Shown here: one piece after another, positions 24,084 to 32,967 of the stretch
Layout of the letters: each line of letters starts with the position of its first letter
How positions within the stretch are numbered: position 1 is the first letter of the stretch
From: Deltaproteobacteria bacterium
GTDB lineage: Bacteria > Desulfobacterota > SM23-61
Reading direction: 5' to 3'
DNA length: 37,338 bases
Assembly (NCBI GenBank): GCA_016875165.1
Contig: VGSF01000042.1
Span: 1-37,338 of the forward strand
Program-made: the position numbers and the translations under genes
The notes under the pieces: generated by a model
The model's input: only the letters and a program-made list of their open reading frames with translations
What the model was told of the DNA's origin: nothing
The model's database searches: none

Positions 24084-25154
24084 TTAGCCAATAACCTGCC
24101 GGTAAACTCGCAGCCAGTTTCCACCCAATACTTTCTTGATATCTTCATCCTTAAACCCGCGGTTCACCAGGGATTCGGTGAAAAGCTCCATAAACAAAGG
24201 CATCCCTGATGGGCCCTCGATATTTTCGATATAGTGGGACTCGCGAACAACATAAAAGACCCCTTCCAACCAGCCTTGGGTTGTGAGGAGGTTGTGGGGT
24301 TCTATAAAGTCGGGGCCCAATCCAACATAATCTATTCCCACTAATTCTACGATATGTTCCAGGTGCTTCATCAGATCCGCAACTGTTGGCTTGTCTTTAT
24401 CCTTGCTGGTCATGGCATTGTTGCAGCTCAACCCGACTACCCCCCCTTTTTGGGCCAGAGCTTTTATCTGGTCATCGGTAAGGTTGCGGAGGTGGTTGCA
24501 AACAGCCTGACAATTCGAGTGCGAATCCACCACGGGATCTTCGCTTGCCTCCAGCACATCCCAGAATCCCGGTTCGGAAATATGAGCAAGGTCAATCAAC
24601 ATCCCTAAGCGGTTCATTTCTTTGACCACGGCAACGCCAAAATTGGTCAGGCCCCCCTGGGTGCGGGCCTCACCCTTTCCGTCGCAAAGTCTATTTCGCC
24701 CATTGTCTACAAGCTGCAGTCCGCGCAGACCCTGCCGGTAGAAGTTTCTTAGCCCGGCCAAGGTTTGATGATGGGGCTTCCCTTCCAGAGGCCTTCCACC
24801 CTCCATGGTCAATAGGACCGCGATCTTCCCCTTGGCTAATGCTGCATCTATCTCTTTCGAGTTCCGGCATATGGCCATTACTTCTCCATCCTCTTCCGCC
24901 TCCTCCCACAGCATATCCAAGGTCGATATAGAGCCCCACAACAAAAGATCCGTATCATCTGCCAGGCTGGAATTATCACCTCCCACCTGGGTCATGATTA
25001 TATTCACACCGGCCTTGCCAAATAAAGCAGCATGATAATTCGAAAATACAGCCTTATCCCCGCGGTATCTCCGTCTAGCAATTTCCATCATCATGTGATT
25101 GTGTCCATCAACCACAATGGCCTGCTCTAGCAATTCTTTGGCTCTGCGATTCAT
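24084..25154 (-). CDS. Membrane dipeptidase, peptidase family M19
   Basis: 356 residues. The binuclear-zinc pattern of renal dipeptidase-like enzymes is seen: VVDGHNHMM (the usual D-H), the Glu in LLTMEGGRPLEG, MLIDLAHISEPGFWDVLEA with His, VVDSHSNCQAVCNHLRNLTD and DYVGLGPDFIE near the end. The family cleaves dipeptides, often tolerating D-residues at the C-terminal position. ATG 25154 has GGAG 6 nt upstream; the longer TTG frame at 25172 begins within the ribosome site. It lies 44 bases after the ATPase gene of a peptide importer, so it probably cuts the imported dipeptides in the cytoplasm. No signal peptide is seen. Confidence 0.87.
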   Translation of the reverse strand: MNRRAKELLEQAIVVDGHNHMMMEIARRRYRGDKAVFSNYHAALFGKAGVNIIMTQVGGDNSSLADDTDLLLWGSISTLDMLWEEAEEDGEVMAICRNSKEIDAALAKGKIAVLLTMEGGRPLEGKPHHQTLAGLRNFYRQGLRGLQLVDNGRNRLCDGKGEARTQGGLTNFGVAVVKEMNRLGMLIDLAHISEPGFWDVLEASEDPVVDSHSNCQAVCNHLRNLTDDQIKALAQKGGVVGLSCNNAMTSKDKDKPTVADLMKHLEHIVELVGIDYVGLGPDFIEPHNLLTTQGWLEGVFYVVRESHYIENIEGPSGMPLFMELFTESLVNRGFKDEDIKKVLGGNWLRVYRQVIG

Positions 25155-25198
25155 TTTGATCTCCTCTCCCAATAGAATTTTTTACTCTCCATTGAACT

Positions 25199-26173
25199 TC
25201 ACTCGTAAAGGAAGCAACGAACTTGGTGATTGGGTTCCTTTTCCTTTAGTTCTGGAATTTTTTGTTTACACGGCTCAAATGCTCTGGGACACCGGGGATG
25301 GAAATGACAGCCAGGCGGCGGCTCCAGCGGGCTGGGAACATCTCCTTCTAAAATAACGCGGTCCCTTTTTAGCTTCGGATTGGGAATGGGGGAAGCAGAA
25401 ATCAAAGCTTGGGTGTAAGGGTGCTTGGGGTTTTTATATATCCGCTCATTGGAAGAAATTTCCACAATTCTCCCTAAATACATCACGGCCACCCTCTGCC
25501 CGATATGCTCTACAACGCTTAAGTCATGGGAAATAAATAGATAGGTCAGGTTATACCTTTCCTGCAGGTCCTGAAGCAGATTGATGACCTGACCCTGGAT
25601 GGAAACATCCAGGGCCGAAACCGGCTCATCACAGGTGATCAGCTTGGGATTCAAAGCCAAGGACCGGGCAATCCCGATCCTCTGCCTTTGCCCTCCGGAA
25701 AACTCATGAGGATAACGATCGATTGATTCTGGGCGAAGCCCCACCTCTTCCATTAACTTTAAAACTTTCTCCTTCCGCTCCACCTTCCTGCTATTCAGGT
25801 TGTGCACAATGAAAGGCTCTCCGATGATCTCTCCTACGGTCTGGCGGAAATTCAAAGAAGAGTACGGGTCCTGGAAAATAATCTGCATGTCCCGGCGCAG
25901 TTTCCTCATCCTTCTCTTATCATAATCTAGAATATTTTCTCCCGCGAAATAGATTTTTCCACCGCTGGGCTCTTCCAGCCGCAAAATCAGTTTCCCTAAG
26001 GTTGACTTCCCGCAACCGCTTTCTCCCACCAGACCCAATGTCTCCCCCCGCAGGATGGCTAAATCCACCCCATCTACGGCTTTTACATAATCAACTGCCT
26101 TGGAAAAGAATCCCCCGGTTACCGGGTAATATTTTGACAGATTTTCGATTTTTACTAATATTTCCGCATTCAA
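25199..26173 (-). CDS. Peptide ABC transporter ATP-binding protein, DppF/OppF type
   Basis: 324 residues. Walker A is [13 protein letters not shown], the signature is [16 protein letters not shown], and Walker B is [18 protein letters not shown]. The C-terminal oligopeptide/dipeptide extension with its cysteines ([15 protein letters not shown]) is present; in some members this binds an iron-sulfur cluster. The start is TTG with GAGGG 6 nt upstream. It is fourth of the transport genes and lies 33 bases after the DppD-like gene. It would pair with that protein as the second ATPase of the importer. Confidence 0.88.
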   Translation of the reverse strand: MNAEILVKIENLSKYYPVTGGFFSKAVDYVKAVDGVDLAILRGETLGLVGESGCGKSTLGKLILRLEEPSGGKIYFAGENILDYDKRRMRKLRRDMQIIFQDPYSSLNFRQTVGEIIGEPFIVHNLNSRKVERKEKVLKLMEEVGLRPESIDRYPHEFSGGQRQRIGIARSLALNPKLITCDEPVSALDVSIQGQVINLLQDLQERYNLTYLFISHDLSVVEHIGQRVAVMYLGRIVEISSNERIYKNPKHPYTQALISASPIPNPKLKRDRVILEGDVPSPLEPPPGCHFHPRCPRAFEPCKQKIPELKEKEPNHQVRCFLYE

Positions 26174-26206
26174 TGAAAACCCTCAATACGAACGATTGAA
26201 GGAATC

Positions 26207-27190
26207 CTACTCATGTAGCCAACATCGAGAACGATGGTTGGATTCCACTACAAATAAAGGAGGTTCCTCGTTTAAGCATTGGGAAAATGATTTTGCGCAG
26301 CGATCGTTAAATTTACAGCCTTGCGGAAGGTTTAATAAACTGGGCACAATGCCTGGAATGACTTGCAACCTTTTCTTTTTCTCGATTTGATCAAGCCGGG
26401 GAATGGATTCCAGGAGGCTTTCGGTGTAGGGATGTTGGGGATTCCCGAAAAGCTCATCGACCGGAGCATATTCCATTATTTTCCCGGCATACATGACGAT
26501 GACGGCCTGAACGGTTTCGGCAATTACTCCCATGTTGTGGGTGATCAAAATGATCGAGGTTCCTATTTCTTCCTTAAGCTTTTGCATGAGATCAAGGATT
26601 TGCGCCTGGATGGTCACATCCAGAGCCGTGGTCGGCTCATCGGCAATCATTAACTTTGGCCTGCATGAGAGCGCCATAGCAATCATCACTCTTTGGCGCA
26701 TCCCTCCGCTCATCTGATGAGGGTAATCAAAGGCCCGCTTCTGCGGAGAAGGAATTCCCACCAGCCGCAGCATATCCACCGATTTATGAAAGGCCTCCTT
26801 TTTTGATAGACCCTGATGGAGGCGAACGGCTTCAGAAATCTGCCCTCCAATTTTAAATACAGGGTTCAAAGAGGTCATCGGCTCCTGGAAAATCATGGAA
26901 ATTTTATTTCCCCGGATTTTCCTCATCTCTTCCTTGGACAATTGCAGGATGTTCCCATTTTCAAAAAAGACCTCTCCAGATTCAATTTTCCCCGGTGGGG
27001 AGGAAATGAGTCGCATGATCGAAAGGGCCGTAACGCTCTTGCCTGAACCCGATTCTCCCACAATCCCCAGGGTATCTCCCTGGTTAACCGCAAAACTGAC
27101 CCCGTCCACCGCTTTGGCCACGCCCATGTCGGTATAAAAAAAGGTGCGTAAATTGTTGACCCGCAGCAAATGGTTATTTGTTTCACCCAT
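26207..27190 (-). CDS. Peptide ABC transporter ATP-binding protein, DppD/OppD type
   Basis: 327 residues. It shows [20 protein letters not shown] (Walker A), [15 protein letters not shown] (signature), [18 protein letters not shown] (Walker B) and the C-terminal [20 protein letters not shown] with cysteines, typical of this group. ATG 27190 is preferred over a TTG 6 bases upstream; neither has a strong ribosome site, and translation may be coupled to the permease gene that ends 22 bases before. It forms the ATPase pair with the next gene. Confidence 0.87.
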   Translation of the reverse strand: MGETNNHLLRVNNLRTFFYTDMGVAKAVDGVSFAVNQGDTLGIVGESGSGKSVTALSIMRLISSPPGKIESGEVFFENGNILQLSKEEMRKIRGNKISMIFQEPMTSLNPVFKIGGQISEAVRLHQGLSKKEAFHKSVDMLRLVGIPSPQKRAFDYPHQMSGGMRQRVMIAMALSCRPKLMIADEPTTALDVTIQAQILDLMQKLKEEIGTSIILITHNMGVIAETVQAVIVMYAGKIMEYAPVDELFGNPQHPYTESLLESIPRLDQIEKKKRLQVIPGIVPSLLNLPQGCKFNDRCAKSFSQCLNEEPPLFVVESNHRSRCWLHE

Positions 27191-27212
27191 ATTCAATAAA
27201 GACCCGATCCCC

Positions 27213-28064
27213 TTATCTCATTTTAGGATCCAGAATATCCCGGAATCGATCCCCGATCAGGTTGAGGGATTGGACAGCCCAGGCGATGGCCACACACGGC
27301 CAAATTACGGCCATGGGTGACATCTGGAAGTATCTCAAGTTATCCTGCAAAACCGTTCCCCAACTTGCGGTCGGAGGAGGTACTCCTAACCCGAGGAAAC
27401 TCAAGGCAACTTCAATGGTAATGGCATCACTGGCCCAGATGATCGCCATCACGATCACGGGGGAAATGATATTGGGAATTAAATGGACGCAAAATATGCG
27501 CCAGTCCGACATACCCAGGCTCTTTGCGGCCAGGATAAAAACTTCTTCCCGAACCGATAAGGTGGAGGCGCGGGCGAGTCTTACAAATCTGGGCCAGAAG
27601 GCAACAGCTATGGCAATTATGGTATTAAATATTCCCGGTCCAAACATCATCGCGACCATCGCTCCCAGAATGAGAGTGGGAAATGACATGGTAATGTCTG
27701 TAATCCAAACGATAACATTGGCAAGCTTACTCTCGGAATAATAACCCGCCACCACCCCAAAAATGAGGCCTAACATCATGCTGACACCTATGGAAATGAT
27801 CCCAATAGTCAGAGAACATCGGCCCCCAAACAGAATTCTCGATTGAATATCTCTCCCCCAAAAATCCGTCCCAAAAGGATGGTCTGCACTCATCGTTTTC
27901 AGTCTTCGAGGAATCTTAACTTCCAGGGGATCGTAAGGGGTGAAGTAGGGAGCGAAAACAGAGGCCAGTACGATCCCTATAAACATTAGGATTCCGACGA
28001 TTAGCGAAATGTTTTTTTTAAAATAGCGGGGTCTTAACTTCATCTTCATGTTCCGGGAGGCCAA
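27213..28064 (-). CDS. Peptide ABC transporter permease, DppC type
   Basis: 283 residues. The N-terminal segment has a transmembrane helix ([21 protein letters not shown]) followed by the DppC-type [10 protein letters not shown]..., [20 protein letters not shown], then four more helices with the EAA loop [20 protein letters not shown]. The final part, [17 protein letters not shown]..., is also typical. The start is unsure: TTG 28064 or ATG 28049; neither has a clear ribosome site. It lies 33 bases after the other permease gene, with which it should form the membrane channel. Confidence 0.86.
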   Translation of the reverse strand: MASRNMKMKLRPRYFKKNISLIVGILMFIGIVLASVFAPYFTPYDPLEVKIPRRLKTMSADHPFGTDFWGRDIQSRILFGGRCSLTIGIISIGVSMMLGLIFGVVAGYYSESKLANVIVWITDITMSFPTLILGAMVAMMFGPGIFNTIIAIAVAFWPRFVRLARASTLSVREEVFILAAKSLGMSDWRIFCVHLIPNIISPVIVMAIIWASDAITIEVALSFLGLGVPPPTASWGTVLQDNLRYFQMSPMAVIWPCVAIAWAVQSLNLIGDRFRDILDPKMR

Positions 28065-28097
28065 ATCCTCATGGATTCTACCGCAAAAGTAGCGCCT

Positions 28098-29039
28098 TTA
28101 CTTATAGGCAATCCGTGGGTCCACCAGAGAATACGTTAAATCGACTAGGAGATTCACCATCACCACAGTTCCGGCATAAAGCATAATGAGGATTTGAACC
28201 ATCTGAAAATCACCCGATATGATGCTCTCCACAATTAAGCGGCCGATGCCCGGCCTCGTAAAAACAATTTCTGTGAGCACAGCGCTCCCCAGCAGGATGT
28301 TAATATAGATTCCCAGAGAAGTGATCAACGGAAGGAGGGAGTTTCTTAAGGCATGTTTTAATATTACAATGCGCTCTCGCAGGCCTTTGGAGCGGGCGGT
28401 CACTATATAATCCTTTTTGAGTACTTCCAACAAAGAGGCCCGGGTTAGGCGGGCAATGCTGGCCAGCATCCAAATTCCACAGCTAAAAGCGGGAAGGATC
28501 AACATCAGGATTCGATTTTTCAGATCTCCTGACGCTCCTCCTCCGATGATTGGCAGCAGGTCCCATTTTAGGGAAAATATGGATATCAGGAATATTCCCG
28601 ACACAAATATGGGGACCGATATTCCCACCAAAGTCAAAAGTCGAATCAAGTGGTCAAAAATGCTGTTGGGTCTTAGAGCGGCGACAATGCCAGGGGGCAC
28701 CCCCATTAAGATCCCTAAGATCACCCCAGCAATAACAAGCTCCATGGTGTAGGGCAATACAGATGTCAATTGGGATAATACAGGCTGTTTGTTGATAAAG
28801 GACCGCCCTAAATCACCATGCATCAAGCGTTCTAAAAAATATAGATATTGGACATAAATGGGTCGATCAAGCTTCATCTGCTCGCGGAGGTTCTTTATCG
28901 TCTCGGCCGTGGCATAATCTCCTAAAATATACCGGGCCGGATCTAACGGCCCTGACCGCAAAAGCACGAATACAATTGTCATCACGATGAGCATGGTAAT
29001 TATGGATCTAATGAGCGACCCTAAAATATGGTTCCTCAA
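28098..29039 (-). CDS. Peptide ABC transporter permease, DppB type
   Basis: 313 residues and six hydrophobic segments. The DppB pattern is visible: FVLLRSGPLDPARYIL, LREQMKLDRPIYVQYLYFLE, HGDLGRSFINKQPV, and the EAA loop TARSKGLRERIVILKHALRN followed by LLPLITSLGIYI. The start is TTG with GGGGAAA about 8 nt upstream. It lies 172 bases after the substrate-binding gene, and a strong hairpin is found in that gap. It belongs to the same transport unit as the next three genes. Confidence 0.87.
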   Translation of the reverse strand: MRNHILGSLIRSIITMLIVMTIVFVLLRSGPLDPARYILGDYATAETIKNLREQMKLDRPIYVQYLYFLERLMHGDLGRSFINKQPVLSQLTSVLPYTMELVIAGVILGILMGVPPGIVAALRPNSIFDHLIRLLTLVGISVPIFVSGIFLISIFSLKWDLLPIIGGGASGDLKNRILMLILPAFSCGIWMLASIARLTRASLLEVLKKDYIVTARSKGLRERIVILKHALRNSLLPLITSLGIYINILLGSAVLTEIVFTRPGIGRLIVESIISGDFQMVQILIMLYAGTVVMVNLLVDLTYSLVDPRIAYK

Positions 29040-29141
29040 TTTTTATTTTCCCCATATCAAAGATGAATTTGGTTTTATCATTGGTCGTGAGAAGGAGAAA
29101 AGGATGAGGGAAGGGCTTTCGGCAAATTTTTTAGCCTCCGG

Positions 29142-29191
29142 GGCAAGGGGGCTACCTCCTCCAGACAATCTTACATGCCCGCCCCCTTGCC
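29142..29191 (-). terminator. Hairpin between binding-protein and permease genes
   Basis: A perfect 11-bp stem, GGCAAGGGGGC at 29142-29152 with GCCCCCTTGCC at 29181-29191 and a loop of 28 nt. It has no run of U directly after it, so it is more likely a stabiliser or partial attenuator that lowers permease expression relative to the binding protein, an arrangement common in ABC operons (inference). Confidence 0.5.
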
Positions 29192-29211
29192 TTACCATTT
29201 CCTTGAAAATC

Positions 29212-30832
29212 TCAGTGCTTTAATATCTTCGTTTTCGGCCCTATTTCATAGCTCCAGAGGAAGTTGTTTTTCACTTTATATCCGGGATCAAACCAAGGAT
29301 TCCTCACATAGGGGGTAAACGTTTCTATACTCGGTATGGATGGAAGATCTTCCACGATTTTCTTTTGGGCTCCGGCCAATGCCTCCAGCCGAGCCTTTTC
29401 ATCAAAAGTGGTTTCCGCAATTTCTATTAACCGGTCCACTTCTGGATTTGCGTAGTACATATAATTATTCGCTGCCTTCGGAGAACCGATGGCCGAAGTG
29501 GAGTGATACTGATCTCTGAGCCAGGATGTGGCCAAAGGTAATCGACTTCCCCAAATGACAATGGGGTTTAGACCTTGGCTGATTTTGGTCCTGTAGGCGC
29601 TGTGGTCGATCAGGGTCATTTCCAAATTCACTCCGGCCTTTTTAAGCAAATCTTGATAAACGACCATTTTGTCCAAATACCACCATCCTGTAGACATGAA
29701 CAATTTTACAGTTAACCCCTTAGGATGGCCGGCCTCCACCAGTAATTTCTTCGCTTTCTCAATATTACTGGCCTTGTATTTTCCCCATCCAGCATCCACA
29801 TGCCCATGACAATCTGTAGGGATAGGAGAGTAACAATAACCTGAGATTTCCTTCCCTTGCATTTCGAGTATGGCATCCTGACCGATCGCGTAAGCAAACG
29901 CTTCTCTCACTCGTCTGTCATCAAAGGGCTTCATTTTCAAGTTGAAGTACAGGGCCTTCAAGTCTATCGGCCCCACGCCCTCTAATATGACTTATGACTC
30001 CTTTGCTCATTACATGCTTGAGCCATTTATAATCGTGTTGGCCGATGGTGGCTGCGATTTCCCCTTTTAAAAGCGCCAACTCCCTGGCTCCATCACTGGC
30101 AATATATTTCCCAACCAGTTTTTCTATGATCAGTTTCTCCCCCCAATACTCATCGTTCCTTACTAAGGTAACTCTGTCTTTTGGTTTATACTCCAGAAAC
30201 TTGAATGGGCCTGTCCCCACTGCCTCTTCTTTCACTGGGGCCATACCCCGGTCAAAAGCCCCTGCCTTTTCCATAGCTTTTTTGCAGACTACGAATCCTC
30301 CGTAATAATTAGTCACTTTAGTCAAAAGAAATGGCTCTGGTTTTGCCGTAGTAATCTGAACGGTGTATTTATCAATTGCCTTAAACTCCTTGAAATTATC
30401 GTAGGCCCCACGAAAAGCGGATGTTTTGCCATTTTTTACCCGGTTTAAAGAATATAAGACATCTTCTGCAGTAAACTCCCCATATCCCCAATGCCATTTT
30501 ACCCCTTTCCGCAGATGGAAAGTCCAGGTCAGTTTGTCCGCTGAAATCGACCATTTTGTGGCCAAGTCTGGCTGGAAATCTAGTGAATTACTTTCACCGA
30601 TCGGGTGCCGAACCAATGATCCAAATATGTGAGGATGGAGGAATCGATCTTGTACCGTCATGCCCCCATGTGGATCTACCGTACCGATATCACCTGTTGT
30701 CAGCCCCAAAACCACAACTTGTTCCTTAGCCAATTCCTGAGCCGCGATTTCAGAATCCTGTATGGCTGCGGAAAAAAATATTCCAAGCGTGATCAATGAG
30801 ATTATTAATGTTTTTGTCGTCAATGAATTCAT
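29212..30832 (-). pseudogene. Peptide-binding protein (SBP_bac_5), broken by 7-bp duplication
   Basis: If repaired, it encodes about 537 residues, the usual size for an extracellular solute-binding protein family 5 of peptide/nickel importers. The signal peptide MNSLTTKTLIISLITLGIFF has no lipobox Cys. The family pattern appears in VDPHGGMTVQDRFLHPHIFG, PDLATKWSISADKLTWTFHL, GTGPFKFLEYKPKDRVTLVR, and in the second frame FNLKMKPFDDRRVREAFAYA. The two frames join at a tandem repeat TATGACT-TATGACT (29986-29999, + strand). Removing one copy restores a single frame reading KGVILEGVGPIDLKALYF. ATG 30832 has AAGGAGGGGG directly upstream. The gene starts the transport operon, and its loss would block uptake. 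Confidence 0.85.
29986..29999. repeat. 7-bp tandem duplication in the binding-protein gene
   Basis: TATGACT occurs twice in direct succession and shifts the reading frame by one. It is not a homopolymer, so an ordinary sequencing error is less likely than a real slippage mutation, a strain variant or an assembly fault. Confidence 0.9.
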
Positions 30833-30925
30833 TTCCCCCTCCTTTTCATTTAATAAGGTAGCCCTGAAATATTTTTTACCTGGAAAACCGGCTTTCCCTT
30901 TCCTCAAGTCCTTTTTTCCTTTTAC

Positions 30926-31012
30926 CTATATTAAATCGTTGTTGCTTGCCCCTACCTTATCAATTTTTTTAAATCCAGGATCGCAAACTTCAATAAAGTA
31001 TTTTTTACTCAC
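30926..31012 (-). CDS. Possible 28-residue leader ORF
   Basis: A GTG at 31012 is preceded by AAGGAGG with 2 nt between, and opens 28 codons (starting V/M-S-K-K-Y-F-I-E-V-C-D-P-G-F). It ends with TAG at 30926-30928. It lies 24 bases after the GntR gene stop and 93 before the binding-protein start, and is in frame with the latter. It may be a real small peptide, a leader coupling translation, or a chance frame beneath a fortuitous purine run. No family is known. Confidence 0.25.
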   Translation of the reverse strand: MSKKYFIEVCDPGFKKIDKVGASNNDLI

Positions 31013-31036
31013 CTCCTCCTTGAGAAAACGAAAATT

Positions 31037-31681
31037 TCAGAAGAAGCGGTCGGCAATCGCTTTCAGCGAATTTTGCTTCTGTTGTCTGATCAATTTGGCG
31101 ACTAAATCAGCATCCCCTTTTTTCAGGCCCTCTATTATTTCATTGTGCTCTTTTAAAGAATCCTGCGCTATTTGGGGCGTGAGAAAGAAAACGCTTCTAA
31201 TCCAATTAATTTTTTCCCATAACTCCACGATGAATTTATATAGATGCAGACGGGAGGCAGCCCGGTAAATTTTTAAATGAAATTCCTTATTTAAGGAGTT
31301 CAGCGCCTCACAATCATTTTGTTCTAAGGCCAGCTCCATTTCGCGGTTTTTTTGGACAAGATATTCCAAGTCTTCCTGGTTTATAAGGGGGGTTGCCAAC
31401 TTGGCCGCAAGCGATTCCAATTCAGTTCGAATTAAATAAAATTCAATTATCTCGTCGGGATCAATTTTGCTTACCGCTATCCCGACATGGGGAGTAATTA
31501 CCAGAAAGCCTTCGCTTTCAAGCTTTCTAACGGCTTCTCGTATGGGAATTTCACTAAAACCAAATTTTCTTGACAGGTCAGATATAACAATTTTTTCCCG
31601 GGGTTTAATTTTTCCCTGGAGGATATCCCGCCGCAACAATTCATAAACAGCTTCATTTTTTGTTTTGAAATTAACTTCCAT
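31037..31681 (-). CDS. GntR-family regulator, FCD (FadR-type) subgroup
   Basis: 214 residues. The N-terminal winged helix is typical: AVYELLRRDILQGKIKPREK, then LSRKFGFSEIPIREAVRKLESEGFLVITPHVGIAV. The C-terminal part is the all-helical FCD ligand domain with its metal-binding His/Asp pattern (KEFHLKIYRAAS and later LKEHNEIIEGLKKGDADLVAKLI). The ATG has AGGAG 4 nt upstream. It lies just before the peptide-transport operon in the same direction and has its own promoter with palindromes, so it probably controls itself and the operon in response to an acid or peptide product. This is inference from position. Confidence 0.85.
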   Translation of the reverse strand: MEVNFKTKNEAVYELLRRDILQGKIKPREKIVISDLSRKFGFSEIPIREAVRKLESEGFLVITPHVGIAVSKIDPDEIIEFYLIRTELESLAAKLATPLINQEDLEYLVQKNREMELALEQNDCEALNSLNKEFHLKIYRAASRLHLYKFIVELWEKINWIRSVFFLTPQIAQDSLKEHNEIIEGLKKGDADLVAKLIRQQKQNSLKAIADRFF

Positions 31682-31740
31682 TGGACTCCTTTTTACTAAA
31701 AATTTCCTTAAAATAGCTTTTGAGGCATATTGATCGATTA

Positions 31741-31769
31741 TTTATAATATATTATATATAATATGTCAA
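31741..31769 (-). promoter_or_regulatory. Promoter of GntR gene with overlapping palindromes
   Basis: On the minus strand TTGACA (31769-31764), 17 nt, then TATAAA (31746-31741). The spacer is filled by two perfect palindromes: TATAATATATTATA at 31743-31756 and ATTATATATAAT at 31751-31762. Their position between -35 and -10 suits a repressor site, perhaps for the GntR protein itself. AT-rich palindromes occur easily by chance, so the operator call is tentative. Confidence 0.55.
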
Positions 31770-31849
31770 TATTATTTTTTGTAGTTGAAATCATTACCTT
31801 TCCTAAAAATGAAATTCGTGTATCAATTTAGTGAGTTGGAAAACTGTGG

Positions 31850-31945
31850 AAAAAGGCGGCCAGTCAACCTTGTCATTCCTGGGGAAGCATGAATCCATGC
31901 ATTATTCTTTGTTCCTGGATTCCCGTTGGCACTGGAATGACAGAA
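31850..31945. repeat. GGAATGAC-type palindromic repeat
   Basis: The arms are TTGTCATTCC (31870-31879) and GGAATGACAG (31934-31943), with ATGAATCCATGCATT and CCTGGATTCCCG between them. Just upstream, ATCAATTTAGTGAGTTGGAAAA (31820-31841) resembles the left end of the 254-bp repeat. Together these account for most of the gene-free stretch 31770-32033. Confidence 0.6.
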
Positions 31946-32033
31946 CAAACCAAACACCAAAAGGGCCTTTTAAAAAATATAATAGATGTGCCTAATAGGA
32001 GGATGGACTCTTTGCTTGATTAAGAAAATTATC

Positions 32034-32963
32034 TTATATTTTTCCGTGTTTCCTTAAAAATCCTTCGAGGTCTTTTTTCAAAGGAAGGGAGGGTTGGGCT
32101 CCTAGCTTGGTTGTGGCCAGGGCGCCGGCGGCGTTGGCAAATTTTAAAGTCTGCTGAATCGGCTGCCCCTCGGAGAGGGCGCAGGCCAGGGCTCCCATGA
32201 AGGCATCCCCCGCTGCCGTCGTATCCACCACCTTTACCTGGAAGGCCTCCATCCAGATTTCCTCCTTCGCGTTTTTAAAGAAGAGGCCTTTAGGTCCCAG
32301 GGTGATTCCTACATTTTTTACCCCCATCCTTAGCAATCTTCCGGCAATCTTCGGAATATCTCCCCTTTTTTTCATTCTTATTCCCGTAAGGAGTTGGGCT
32401 TCCCATTCGTTGGGGATCAGAAAATCAACGCTGGCGAACAGTTCTGAAGGAAGAAGAGACGCGGGGGACGGGTTGAGAAGGGTAATTGCTTTGTTTTTCC
32501 GGGCCATCTTCAAGGCGGTTTTTACCGTTGTTAGAGGGATTTCCAACTGGGTTACAAAAACTCCGATGCCCCTTAAGGCCGCAGGAAGGCTTTTCAGGTC
32601 TTCTCCGGTCAAGGCGCCATTGGCTCCCGGGGAAACGATGATCCGGTTCTCCCCTTTGGGGTTTATTTCAATCAAAGCAACTCCTGTCGGAAGTTTTTTA
32701 TCCTCGAGAAGACATTTTGCATTCAGGCCATTTTTGATCAAATATTGGCGATAGGATTCTCCGTATTGATCATTGCCCAATTTGGTGATGAAAGCTACAT
32801 TTCCGCCCAGGCGCTTGGCGGAAATGGCTTGATTGGCCCCTTTGCCGCCGAAGGCCGTCACGAGATTTTGCCCTGTGATCGTCTCCCCGGGATTATGGAA
32901 GCGGGGTATCCTTAAGATGAGATCCAAGTTGCTGCTGCCGAGAACAAGAATCCGGTTGCTCAT
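32034..32963 (-). CDS. rbsK: Ribokinase (PfkB family)
   Basis: 309 residues. The sugar-binding start (ILVLGSSNLDLILRIPRFHNPGET), GGKGANQAISAKRLG, the later GPKGLFF and the catalytic-base motif VDTTAAGDAFMGALACALSEG mark a PfkB carbohydrate kinase of the ribokinase type. It phosphorylates ribose to ribose-5-phosphate with ATP. The stop of the nucleoside hydrolase gene is only 4 bases before its start, and its ribosome site GGAGG lies inside the end of that gene, so the two are translationally linked. Their joined products form a short nucleoside salvage path. Confidence 0.85.
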   Translation of the reverse strand: MSNRILVLGSSNLDLILRIPRFHNPGETITGQNLVTAFGGKGANQAISAKRLGGNVAFITKLGNDQYGESYRQYLIKNGLNAKCLLEDKKLPTGVALIEINPKGENRIIVSPGANGALTGEDLKSLPAALRGIGVFVTQLEIPLTTVKTALKMARKNKAITLLNPSPASLLPSELFASVDFLIPNEWEAQLLTGIRMKKRGDIPKIAGRLLRMGVKNVGITLGPKGLFFKNAKEEIWMEAFQVKVVDTTAAGDAFMGALACALSEGQPIQQTLKFANAAGALATTKLGAQPSLPLKKDLEGFLRKHGKI

Positions 32964-32967
32964 GAAT

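Noticed and set aside
31741..31770. Origin-like AT-rich stretch
   Set aside because: It is explained as a promoter spacer with palindromes; no DnaA boxes or iterons are near.
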